A stretch of 21,635 nucleotides of DNA from NCBI GenBank assembly GCA_026260175.1, contig JAKCWW010000165.1:22667-44301 (forward strand), in the 5' to 3' direction. The position numbers were made by a program, and so were the translations under genes. The stretch's first letter is position 1, and every line of letters begins with the position of its first letter. Of this stretch, positions 11,416 through 20,460 are shown one piece after another. The notes below the pieces were generated by a model that ran no database searches, was not told the DNA's origin, and saw only the letters and a program-made list of their open reading frames with translations. This DNA is from Reticulitermes lucifugus. Lineage: Eukaryota; Arthropoda; Insecta; Blattodea; Rhinotermitidae.

Positions 11416-12762
11416 TCAGTAAAAAGCAATGGGGCTTCATTTCTAATACATTCCATAACAAATAAAATAAATTGTAAGCTGAAGCAGTTTCATTCCTAAG
11501 ACGAACTGCAACGTCCCGTTCCACAGTGCCTGTTTGCTTCTTGGTTCAAGGCAGGTAGCCGTGAGTAATTTGTACCGTGACAGTTCTTGCACTGCAGACC
11601 ACTTAATTGTTTCTGAAAACTATAATTAACACTTTTAACTGTAGATGTAGGCCTATATACATATCGCATGATAATGCTGGAAACTTGTGGGAAGGAAATA
11701 TCGTTTCCGACATTTCAACATCTCTGAATTTGTCAATACTGACAGTTCCAGACGCTTGAGAAGCCAAATTGTGATTTTAAGTATCTGAGAAGATCATGTT
11801 AGGAGAAGGTTCAAGGATAGCGTAAGTTACTTACTCATGGGTTTCGTTTTATTACTCGCGCGTGTGTGTCGGACCCCCCACTTGGGGAACACAGAAAGGG
11901 CCCCTGTCCGTACAGTTTCCATGTTCTCTCTGACTGCCTTGTTTCAACACAAAGCTGCAGCACCCATGCCACCATTCTATCACGAGGGGCACCCACATTT
12001 TAGAGTTCCACAGGACCGTACTTGGAAGTGTGGTGTAGTGGAAACGCTCTGGATTACTCGTATATCTCTTAGGCGTTCGGTATAAATACTGGCCGGATGA
12101 CGGAATAAGATGACTTTATGTAATTCTCAACCCACCACTTTCAACGGTTATGTTGTCAGCCCTATTCACAATACGACCAAAGTCGGGCTGTGGTGGACGT
12201 GACAAGGAGCAGTGATTACTATATTTTTGGATACGACGACGTAGTTTAGCAGATGGTTGTCAAAATTTGGGAGAAACCCGCAGACTCCATGTTCAGAGTA
12301 GAAGAGTGTTACCTTAAAGACACAGTGACCCTGGTCATAAATGCAACCTAACGAACACCAAATGTCAACAAATATGTAAAAAAAACCGTAAGTAAGCAAC
12401 AACATCATCACTTCCAGATCTTACATACATAAAATTCCCAAGAATTGAAACAATTTTATTATTTATTACAAATATAACAACTACATATTGGGTTCCAGAA
12501 AAATCACGTTCGCCTCAAGAACACAATACACCAGGCAAATGAATATTCAAGCCAACCAAACAATAAAGAATCAACAAAACTTTAACAAGCTTAAGAATTA
12601 CATGAAAGAAATTTTAACAAACAATTGTATATATGATAATTATTAGATATGTACAGTTTAATTCTACGTCAATTTAAGAAAAGTAACAATTTGTGGGCTC
12701 TCGAAAATTTCTAAACATTTCCATGCAAATATACCTACCTTTTAAGTCATGTATTTTATTGC
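11416..12762. other. No recognisable feature
   Basis: Small frames at 11837-12085 (+) and 12166-12411 (-) have no recognisable domain. 12420-12760 is strongly AT-rich. Confidence 0.5.
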
Positions 12763-12794
12763 CTGATAATGGTCTCTAAAACAGAAACATGTAA
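12763..12794 (+). repeat. Isolated copy of the CTGANNATGG...GAAACATGTAA motif
   Basis: CTGATAATGG (12763-12772) and GAAACATGTAA (12784-12794) match, in order and spacing, the motif in the arms of the foldback at 19309-19599. The downstream TTGTGTTGTGTTTGATGGC may belong to the same remnant. Confidence 0.45.
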
Positions 12795-12929
12795 CATTCA
12801 CTGATGAATTTCATAAATTGTGTTGTGTTTGATGGCAATACACATAATAATATTAAAGACACAGGCTACAGGAAAGGCAAAAATTATCAATGCTGACAAT
12901 GGAGGCAGCAGGTTCCTCCGAAAGTGTAT

Positions 12930-13090
12930 CTACATGGCGTCATATTCCCGAAGAAGATAGTGCTGTCACCGCTGTGAGAACCGCAACTCTGACGTAGCAA
13001 TGAATATTCGGGTTCCATAAAATGCGACAAAGTTATTCGCTACCTGAGCTATTATCAGCCTGTCAAGGAGGACTCTGCTTCACGGTGTTA
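12930..13090 (+). mobile_element. Two joined repeat fragments, the second a decayed non-LTR retrotransposon 3' end
   Basis: 12932-13000 translates as WRHIPEEDSAV followed, in the same frame, by AVRTATLT. This resembles a fragment recurrent in insect repeat DNA (WRHIPEDS..). From about 12999, AATGAATATTCGGGTTCC (read as MNIRVP) leads to LSRRTLLHG at about 13055-13086. MN.RVP followed by SRRTLLHG is the layout I recall for the extreme C-terminal / 3' untranslated end of a widespread non-LTR element. Two other copies in this window (17955-18040 on plus, 18871-18965 on minus) align with the same words. Internal stops show it is dead. Confidence 0.6.
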
Positions 13091-13198
13091 ATCATTCTTT
13101 AGTTACCATCCTCTAGTGCAACAATCCATAACCGCGACTGTCAGTAGGCCCTCGGACTATTTACACAAACGAAACAACTCTCAAAGAATCTACAAACT

Positions 13199-13640
13199 CC
13201 CTTCTTTCTTTGGACTGTGTCCATCATCTGTTATACAATTAAAACATCACGTTGCGGAAGCCAGCTCTGCTTCCGTCCTCAGGTGCAACACCTCTCTGTT
13301 GGGCCTCTTAGACACAGCCTGGCCAAGTGGCTAAGAATAGTTCTATGTGAGGGTCCACCAGAGGGGTTTGCGTCTGAAGAGAGAAGCCGAGCTTGCTTCC
13401 GAAACAATGGACAAAGTACAAAAAAAGTGTGCTTCTGAATACAACAGACCATCGTCAGAGCCCAAGTGAAGTGGAATAAGGAATTCAGTCTTTTGCGATA
13501 TGTCGCCATTTACCGACATGTCGGAGGGTCCTTCTTGGATGATGCTGAATATGTAGGCAGGAAGATCCTCCGAAGCTTTGTACTGATGCATAAATCTAAG
13601 AGGCGTTATATGCCATAAAACTGGAACATTCATTAGCACA
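13199..13640. repeat. Interspersed repeat containing a foldback (13255-13298 / 13359-13401)
   Basis: CGGAAGCCAGCTCTGCTTCC at 13255-13274 and onward to 13298 is an imperfect reverse complement of 13359-13401, which ends GCTTGCTTCCG. About 35 of 44 positions match. Pairing may continue inward (CTGTTGGGCCTC facing the complement of GGGTCCACCAG) and outward (GGACTGTGTCCAT facing the complement of ATGGACAAAGTAC). Downstream, the plus strand reads TMDKVQKKCASEYNRPSSEP (from about 13405). The minus strand of 13520-13625 reads VPVLWHITPLRF then HQYKASEDLPAYIF. Both resemble fragments I recall from insect repeat DNA. The four overlapping frames of 72-98 codons here are by-products of the inverted repeat and not genes. 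Confidence 0.6.
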
Positions 13641-14669
13641 GTTAATACCTATCCTGTTATTATTTGCATATGCCCATATAGAAATAAATTGATAAAAACT
13701 AAAGGTGCTGGTTTACAAACGTTTATCTTGTGTGTATATCCTTTTCCCAATTCATTCTTGGTACATTATCGACCCTATTCCAAACAGTTACATTATACAG
13801 CGTAAAACTATGACCAGACTGTAAATGAAATATTTCAAATTAAAGAGGATGTGTAAGAAAGTGGCACTAGACTTTTTAGGCATCACGCCAGCGCAAAATA
13901 ACATAAACTGCAGTCACGATAGCCGATTTAGGGATCGAGTTTAGAAAGCGCGACCTCCAGAATACGACGCAGAGCGCGAAAATTTCGACGCCACATTTCG
14001 CTGTCTCTTCTGCCTTACGACAAGTGTTATAAAAATTGTTCGGTAACAGATTGAACAATCGAAGACTACTCGTCAACCAGCTTGCTTGTGATGGGTGCTA
14101 ATCACTGACATCACGATCGGCCCGGCACCAGGTATGTAACATGCAAGACACGCAGACGCAGAGTGCAGGATAATAAACAAAATGATTCCACTTAAGCCTA
14201 CTGTCCAACTGCAACGTATAAACAGCTTATATTCGCACTGCTGTAGCATGACCCTGACATGTCATTGCAGCAAGACAGATGCAACGAACAGTGTACATCT
14301 TTCGTCTAGTTTCAAAAATTCGCCACGTAGACTAACATAGAAGTCTATTTTTGAAAAGACTAATCGATAACAAACGGATTAATTATCTGTCCTTGTACTT
14401 GATCCTTAAAGCACAGCGCAGTATAAAGGGCAGATTTAACATTAACTAAATTCAGTATTTTGTCCATGTGGTGTATTTATTGGTTCGGTCAATCCTTAGA
14501 ACGTGAAGTTGTTATCTCCCTAAACGACATTAACTGATCTTTCCCTGTAGTGGGAATGTGTGTTTTGTCTGAAGTTCAGCCTGCTTTATAAAAGTCGTTT
14601 AAACTAATTTCAGGCTTCAAAGGATTGATTTTAAGTACATTCAGAGCCAAGACACACAGAAAATTACAT
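13641..14669. other. No recognisable feature
   Basis: A 66-codon minus-strand frame at 13876-14076 has no recognisable domain. Nothing else stands out. Confidence 0.5.
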
Positions 14670-14920
14670 TTTAGGAAAGCATGATGTCCTGAAGGATGGA
14701 TGATGCAAGAAACACCAAGAAAATATATCAAGCCAACTTATACCAAAAACGACCTAAGGGGAGACCAAAGGCTAGATGGAAAAATGATGTACAGAATGAC
14801 GTAAGAAAGATGGGAAATGTTAATTGGAGACAAGTAGAGCAGGAGAGAAATGAATGGAGGAGAGCAACCGGGGAGGCGCTTATCCTTCTATGATAGTGGA
14901 GACACAGAAGAAGAAAAAGA
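14670..14920 (+). mobile_element. 5'-truncated non-LTR retrotransposon: end of the reverse-transcriptase ORF plus 3' tail
   Basis: The frame 14696-14893 (65 codons) has the block GRPKARWKNDVQNDVRKMG (about residues 22-40) followed by VNWRQVEQERNEWRR. GRPK.RW, then a short acidic helix, then W...A/EQDR..WR is the typical C-terminal end of ORF2 in jockey/CR1-like non-LTR retrotransposons, downstream of the polymerase domain. The usual preceding ER-M motif survives as RMDD, but a TGA stands two codons upstream of the first ATG, so the ATG at 14696 is not a real start. A single-base loss in an ancestral GAAAGGATG would explain the break. The ORF ends at TGA 14891-14893 and is followed by ACAGAAGAAGAAAAAGA, a simple A-rich tail. 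No catalytic residue is present, so the fragment is inactive. Class confidence is high; the family is not named. Confidence 0.85.
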
Positions 14921-15997
14921 TGGTTGCCTGATACTGAAATGACAGTGGAATGTATTCTTCGTTTTCGTTTGATTCTCGTGGCACTGATGTAAATGTTAAC
15001 TGTTAAGTTATATTCCTTTAAATATTCTCCACACAAAAACATTTCAAATACAATTTCACACGTATAATATATATTATGTGCTAACCTTTATAAGACAATC
15101 CAATATTGAATATCCGTAGTTAGATTTCATCTTCATATGAAGTTGCATATACTGGGTAGATATGAAAGAAAGTAAAGTTCCCCACGAGGGGAATTTTAAT
15201 GCTGACTCTCGGTCCCACAGCCCCAGACGTCATCAAAATCTGTTTGTTAGATTCGTGCAAAAGACGCGTAAGAATTAAGATGTATCATTCTATGTGGCAA
15301 TCCCTATTTAAGTCTCTTCAACCCTTCAACTTCAAACATATCTTCCTTTTGAAACAGCACTCCAAATTGGTTAGGAAATCTGTGAAGCTTTTAAAACGGC
15401 ATAAAGTTACAGCATCAGGAGGCGTCATGATGTCCGGGCAGTGAACTGATGCATCTCTAAAATGAAATAAACAGAACTGACCTTAAAGCTCTGTTCTCCA
15501 ACTGCGACTGCTTCAATTCGAAGTGCCGAGGGAATGGAACAGATGCTATCGGAATGGTGTTATTATCCAAGAAAAAAATTCCGTAGCAGAGAGTTCAGTA
15601 AATCAATCATGGTCCAAACAGCTGTCGTCCGATGTTAATATGACGGTTACAATTTCAACGAGTAAGTTTATTTTCACCTTATTATGCACCATACGTTGCT
15701 ACCGTACAGTCAACACAGTATTGTAACCCAAAATAGTTCAATATATTGTACATTAACTGCCACTTTGATTGTTCTGTATGCATGAGGGAAACATAAATTT
15801 CATAGACTAAACTCTCGCTTTATGACCTTAAATTTAAATTCTTCGGTATCATACTTCAAAGATACGGACCTACACTTTTACTACCTTGGTATTATGTAAA
15901 ATGTTTAAAGATGTTCCTCAGGGAAAAAAGCATAAACAGTTGGGTTTTATGCAGAAAAAATTTTAGGCGCGTTCGCAAAATTGCGACAAGCGACTAT
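14921..15997. other. No gene recognised; one small perfect hairpin
   Basis: TTCCCC (15178-15183) and GGGGAA (15188-15193) flank ACGA. Frames at 15199-15444 and 15523-15726 (81 and 67 codons) have no recognisable domain. Confidence 0.5.
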
Positions 15998-16100
15998 TAG
16001 CTTCGTCATTTCTCTCTGTGCGTCCGTCTCTCTGTCCGTCTGTCCGCATGGAACAACTCGGCTCCCACTGGAAGGATTTTCATTAAATTTGATAATCGAA
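15998..16100 (+). repeat. Pyrimidine-rich (TCTG/TCCG)n tract, probably part of an interspersed repeat
   Basis: TCTCTCTGTGCGTCCGTCTC is followed by TCTGTCCGTCTGTCCGCATGG. The flanking GGAACAACTCGGCTCCCACT then GGAAGGATTTTCATTAAATTTGATA reads like an insect interspersed repeat I have seen in this arrangement. That is memory only. Confidence 0.5.
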
Positions 16101-17396
16101 GATTTTTCAAAAATCTGGCGAGATAATTCAAGTATTATTAAAATCTGACAAGAATAGCGGATAATTTACATACAGAAATTTATGATATCTCGTTGAATTC
16201 TCCTTAGAATGAGAAACGTTTCAGACAAAAGTTGTAGAGAAAATCAAATCACATATTTTACGTTCAATAACGTTTTTCCAAAATTCGTACCTTTTATGAG
16301 ATAATGTGAAAATAAATACTAGATCCTGACAGGCCACACATGACAATGTAATACAGCGCATGCGCTTTACATGCCGGATAACTAAGGCAAAGTACAGACA
16401 CACACTCAGATTATTTAATACTTGTTCCTTCTCCACGGCAACAATGGTTACGCGATGGCGTCTCAACGTTACTTTATATGTACATTGCCTGTCTTGTTAT
16501 TTTATGAAAAATTCACGAAACACTGAACTGATGACATTGTTGTATGTGAATATTTATAGAAATGTTACAGTCTTTCTCCGCACCAATCACATTGTGCAAT
16601 GTCTGAGCTTTGACAAACTACTTTTATATATTTTCAGAACATAAATACTTTATAAAAGAGTCCGTGGGTGTGTGATCAAGCTAGAAACTCCAAGGACAAA
16701 GGGAACGGAAGGAATGTGTCAAGTAGCAATTATCGGGTAAATGTAACTTCACAAGACACTTATTTTTTTTAATTCTGCAAGGAAGAAATCTACGTAGCCT
16801 ACAGATAACGTTTTAAACAACTACCTTGGTGTTAGTGTTACTAAAATTAGCGCCGTCAATATCACAAATTATTATTATTATTATTATTAATATCATTTAT
16901 GTTGTTATTGAAAACCTGCACTTGCAAGTGATCTAATTTTGACATCAAACTGCTCACTGTCTGTCACTAATTCGAATTCCTCAACAAAAATCTAAACTGT
17001 GTCATTCCACACTCTCTTGATCACAGCGTCAGTTAACAATGGATATCGTTTCCAAACACATCAAAAGACAGATATAAACACTATATATATAGATAGATAC
17101 TAAAATACAACTTTTATGACAATATGGATAAAAGAATTTAAACAATGTTTGTTTCTAAAATTTCTATTCATTACTTAGGCAATTTTAATCAAAATTATTT
17201 ACTTCTCAGAGGTATAAAGTCTCAAATTACTTAGCACAATGGCAACACACTCGCTGCAAATGACTTGTCATGTGGTACAGTCTGCATTCATTATTAAGTC
17301 TATGTGAATAGTTCATTTTATTTCCTTTCAATAACCGCAGAAGTTAATGATGCAGCTACTTACCAACAGGCCTGTATGGGTTACATAGATTTTTTT
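16101..17396. other. No gene recognised; (TTA)n microsatellite
   Basis: A TTA trinucleotide microsatellite of about seven units occupies 16869-16889. Frames at 16221-16466 (-) and 16360-16644 (+) overlap each other antisense and have no domain. Confidence 0.55.
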
Positions 17397-17525
17397 TATA
17401 TGACTCGACAGCCCTATATGGGCCTGGGCCTCCTCGTTTCGTCGAGGTTTCATGATCACACACAGTTGAGACACACCACAGTCGGTAGGACTCCTCTGGA
17501 CGAGGGACCGTCACTTATAGATTAC
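17397..17525 (+). repeat. GC-richer interspersed repeat fragment
   Basis: GTCGGTAGGACTCCTCTGGA followed by CGAGGGACCG (about 17480-17509), with the preceding CACACACAGTTGAG, resembles a repeat phrase (VGRTPLDEG in one frame) that I recall from insect genomic DNA. The 87-codon frame 17304-17567 contains it but shows no protein domain. Confidence 0.5.
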
Positions 17526-17578
17526 CATAAAGAAATCTATAATTGGTGTTGTTTTGCTAGGCAATGAAGATTAGTCTC

Positions 17579-18040
17579 ATAAGGGAAGAGCATAGGTTGA
17601 AGAAGTTCACGATTAGGAAGCAGAAGAGAATATTTGGAACAAAGAGGTAGGAAGTGAAAGGAAGGTCGAATCTTACATAATATAAAGCTTTATAATTTTC
17701 ATTCTTCAACAGATATCAATAAGGTGATAATATCAAGGAGCCTGAGATGGAATAGGCATGTAACACGCATGGCAGCGATAAAAGTGTTTACGGAAATTTG
17801 ATAAAGAAGAATGATGTGCTGTAACAAATTAAAAAAACCTTAGCATGGATGGGAAAATAATATTAACGTGGAGCTTAAATAAATAAATTTTAAGGTGTGG
17901 ACTAGATTCAACTGTTTTAAGAGACAGATGAGAAGTAGGCTCTTGTAAACACGGCAATAAAATTCGAGTCACATAAAAGATGATAAAAATTTTGGCCAGC
18001 TGAGCGACCATCAGCTTCTGAGGGACTTTGCTCTATGGAA
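17579..18040 (+). mobile_element. Decayed 3' end of a non-LTR retrotransposon (reverse-transcriptase C-terminal tail)
   Basis: 17579-17644 reads IREEHRLKKFTIRKQ then KRIFGTKR before a TAG. EEHRL..F..K..RIFG.KR is a conserved block just downstream of the polymerase core in a common insect non-LTR family. After frameshifts, SRSLRWNRHVTRM follows at about 17733-17772, matching the usual S(R/K)RLRW.GHV.RM block. Further on come the diverged equivalents of the NTAMNLRVP block (AACACGGCAATAAAATTCGA, 17948-17967) and of the SRRTLLHG end (CTGAGGGACTTTGCTCTATGG, about 18018-18039). The order and spacing of four blocks make the call firm although no block is perfect. Several stops and frameshifts make it a pseudogene. 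Confidence 0.8.
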
Positions 18041-18870
18041 TTATTTTAATAGCACGTTTATTGTTCCATATATCTCATCTTTCTTTTGGTGAAGTAAAAC
18101 CTTGGTTCCACACCGCGGCTGGGAAAGCGACCATAAATTAAACTAATGTGCGAAGGAGAGACATATGACTTGCGACGGTTTTCCAGGTTATGTCGTAAAA
18201 GCGAGAACACCTTACACTGCGAATATTAGAGGAATGAACAAATTTGTCCTTTAAAGGTTATATAACGTGCAGTTATCCGATCTAATTTCTGCCAAATGGA
18301 ATAGTGACCTCCACCATCTTTCCTTTCAGCCAATTTCACACAAACGCTGGGTGTGTGTCTGTGTTTATAAAAGCAAACTACGCCAGTCGTAACGCCCACG
18401 TGAGCGGTAAAACTGGACTTTAATTTGATTTTATTATACATGCCTCAAAGTAGTTCCAAGAATACGTTCCTGGAAGTCAAATACGCTTGTGGATGTAAAT
18501 TATTTTGGTTACAGTATACGAATAATTATAGCAGTTAAATCTAATTATTACACTCCCGAACATGTAGTGTAGTTCTGAAGTTTATGCGTCGCACATAACG
18601 ATCGCACTTATCTAATTTTATGTGTGTAATCAGACAGAAGTGAAGCATATAATTCCCTTCAACATGCTATGCCTGACCGATGTTGTGTACAGTCAGATAC
18701 TTTAGTCATGACCACTTGGTTGCGCATAAGGGGAGCAAGATATATTAGAGTTTCCCAAATAATTAAACACCGTGGACAACCTGAACAAACCATTATGGCC
18801 CTGCAGACCATCTTTTTGACTGCACTCACCTACTCATGCCTTCGGCATTATAAAGAAAATGTGTTTGCTA
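18041..18870. other. No gene recognised
   Basis: Frames at 18226-18441 (-) and 18669-18875 (+), 71 and 68 codons, carry no recognisable domain. A short TGTGTGTCTGTGTTT stretch lies near 18350-18366. Confidence 0.5.
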
Positions 18871-19310
18871 CCTAACCCCATGGCGCTGAGTCCTTCTTGA
18901 GAAGCTACTAAAAGCTTTCTCGAATCTTATAAAATCTAAAGGTCCATTACCGTGTTTACAACAGCCAGCTACTCGTCCGAAATATGAGCCAAATTAATAG
19001 AGTCCACGACCCGCAATACTATTTCTTTAAGATCCATTTTAATATTATGCTTCTATCCACGTCTAGATCTTCCAAGTGGTTATTTCCTTAAGGTTTTCCC
19101 ATCAAAACTCTGTAAGCATTTCTCTTCACCCCACGCGTGCTATATGACCCGCCCTATCATTCTCCTTGATTTCATAATTCTACTGATGTTTGGTGGAAGT
19201 GTAGCAATCATATTTCCTCAATATCCAATATGATATAGCCTCCTGTTACTTCTTCCCTCTCGGTTCTAACATCACCCTCAGCACCCTCGTCTCGAACACC
19301 CTCAACCTAT
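18871..19310 (-). mobile_element. Decayed 3' end of the same non-LTR family, antisense, split by a foldback insertion
   Basis: Read on the minus strand from 19308 downward, the sequence gives RLRVFETRVLRVMLEP. It then gives, with frameshifts, REMLTEF.WENL (equivalent of the R.AYRVLVG.P block, about 19090-19130). MDLREI-like and VDSINLAHIS sequence follows near 18990-19045. The end is VNTVMDL and the SRRTQRHG equivalent near 18885-18965. The blocks are the same, in the same order, as in the plus-strand copy at 17579-18040. The 5' side stops abruptly at 19308-19310, exactly where the foldback element begins. A further short piece of the same ORF (REKHRLRVL) appears on the far side of that element at about 20034-20065. 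Confidence 0.78.
19295..19310. repeat. Left copy of a 16-bp direct repeat flanking the foldback insertion
   Basis: AACACCCTCAACCTAT here and AAAACCCTCAGCCTAT at 20034-20049 match at 14 of 16 positions. They fit an aged target-site duplication made when the element between them was inserted. Confidence 0.6.
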
Positions 19311-19599
19311 TAATATAGCAACCAAAATGCACTTAATAAAATACAATTAACGACAGACATTAAAAACCTACATGTTTCGGCACCGGGGTGCCATCCTCAA
19401 GGAGTTTTGTAAAACAAAGGAATATAAGCCCAACACGTTAATCTAGGTATTGCATTGCCCTAGATTAACGTGTTGGGCTTATATTCATTTGTTTTAAAAA
19501 AATCCCTGAGGACGTCACCTCGGTGCCGAAACGTGTAGGAGTTTAATACTTCATATTAATTATATTTTATTAAGAGCATTTGTTGGTTGATGTATTAAT
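19309..19599. mobile_element. Large foldback element: arms of about 140 bp around an 11-nt loop
   Basis: The left arm 19309-19447 and right arm 19459-19599 are reverse complements around the loop 19448-19458. The inner 28 bp (19420-19447 with 19459-19486) are a perfect match. The outer parts are diverged but still alignable: CTTAATAAAATACAATTAA on the left faces the complement of TTAATTATATTTTATTAAG on the right. Each arm carries the motif read on its own strand as (C)TGAGGA ... GGTGCC GAAAC RTGTAGG; on the right arm CTGAGGA is 19506-19512 and GAAAC 19528-19532. There is no coding capacity. An inverted pair of element ends with a short direct repeat outside fits a foldback transposon or inverted terminal segments of a Penelope-like element. 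The class is not settled. Confidence 0.9.
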
Positions 19600-19601
19600 T
19601 G
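19588..19601. repeat. Left copy of a perfect 14-bp target-site duplication
   Basis: TGATGTATTAATTG is identical to 19993-20006 and brackets the insertion at 19602-19992. Confidence 0.88.
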
Positions 19602-19992
19602 CGGGGGGTCAAAGGTCCATATGGTCTCAGGGGTTATACAGATGTTGATACGTAAAACTCATAACTCCTGAGAAAACCAACCGCAAAAACATCTGCGGCT
19701 CTGTCGACAAATCCTACTCCCGCGTTCACGAAGGCTAAGCCGCGTGACCCCTGGGCAATGCAATACACTGCAGCAGACGGGAGAGAGTGCAGGCGAATGT
19801 CCAGCGCCTTAAAATTGAGCCCCATCAGCTAGGTGAGCACACCCCAACAGAAAACCGTGCCGGTCTAGAGGCATGAAGGTGGCAGCCCCACCACTAGACT
19901 TCCCCTGCCAAAGGCCGGTGACCTATGCAGGGGACATCCTAACCTACTCACAAAACCTTCACAAGGAAGAAACGGACCGACATTAACAATGA
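19602..19992. mobile_element. About 391-bp GC-richer insertion bounded by a 14-bp target-site duplication
   Basis: The segment starts CGGGGGGTCAAAGGTCCATA and ends AACAATGAT just before the second TGATGTATTAATTG. It is plainly richer in G+C than the DNA on both sides. The plus-strand end has a short ATGATG-type run, as many LINE or SINE 3' ends do. A 14-bp duplication is in the range made by target-primed reverse transcription. No B box is evident, so I cannot tell whether it is a SINE, a 5'-truncated LINE or another non-autonomous element. The minus-strand frame 19634-19825 (63 codons, MGLNFKALDIRLHSLPSAAV at its start) lies wholly inside and shows no domain I know. Confidence 0.82.
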
Positions 19993-20006
19993 TGATGTAT
20001 TAATTG
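19993..20006. repeat. Right copy of the 14-bp target-site duplication
   Basis: TGATGTATTAATTG, identical to 19588-19601. Confidence 0.88.
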
Positions 20007-20033
20007 TAAAAATACGCACGGTATGAGCAACAT

Positions 20034-20075
20034 AAAACCCTCAGCCTATGCTTTTCTCTTCAGGTGCGCAAATGT
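20034..20075 (-). mobile_element. Probable displaced 5' piece of the non-LTR fragment, including the right copy of the 16-bp direct repeat
   Basis: The minus strand reads REKHRLRVL across 20034-20063, close to the REEHRL..F block of the related copy at 17579. The minus-strand fragment 18871-19310 starts at RLRVFE, so the two pieces overlap by RLRV, which is what a target-site duplication inside this block predicts. Plus-strand repeat copy: 20034-20049. The match is short (about nine residues) and beyond 20075 I see no more similarity. Confidence 0.5.
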
Positions 20076-20460
20076 TTACTAGACTACGTGTTTAAATTAG
20101 CAGCTTTTTAATATGCATTACTTATAGGATACACGTTTTCGTTTGTTCGATGTAGTTGCCGACAGCACGCGACAATGCCTAGAAGAAAAGCTAGTAGAAA
20201 ATATAAAAAGATAATAATACCTGGTCTATAAAAGAAAGCATTTACTGCACCACCACAGACAAACCACAAATATTTCGCGGACCACAGTTTGTGAAACGCT
20301 GACATATATGTTGCATGTGCCTGAACATTTACTGACAATACAAAAGGTGACAAAATGAAATTAAAAATGGTGTCTACATCAAACAGTCTGTAGGCCATTT
20401 AGTTCCAAAATTCTGTATCATGCAGCATTATTTTAAAATTAAATTTAGGACCAATGTTCC
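20076..20460. other. No recognisable feature
   Basis: The 96-codon minus-strand frame 20108-20398 has two hydrophobic stretches (including FFYRPGIIIFLYFLLAFLLG) that could read as membrane segments, but no family I recognise. Hydrophobic frames arise easily in AT-rich DNA. Confidence 0.45.

Noticed and set aside
12027..12085. GTGGTGTAGTGGAAACGC as a tRNA A box
   Set aside because: No matching B box follows at the right distance; GCGTTCGGTAT is too far from consensus.
15178..15193. TTCCCC-ACGA-GGGGAA hairpin as a terminator or microRNA precursor
   Set aside because: A 6-bp stem is far too short for a microRNA precursor, bacterial-type terminators are not expected here, and such a palindrome is common by chance.
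20108..20398. 96-codon ORF with hydrophobic segments as a small membrane protein
   Set aside because: No start context, family resemblance or neighbouring exon supports it; T-rich DNA readily encodes hydrophobic runs.
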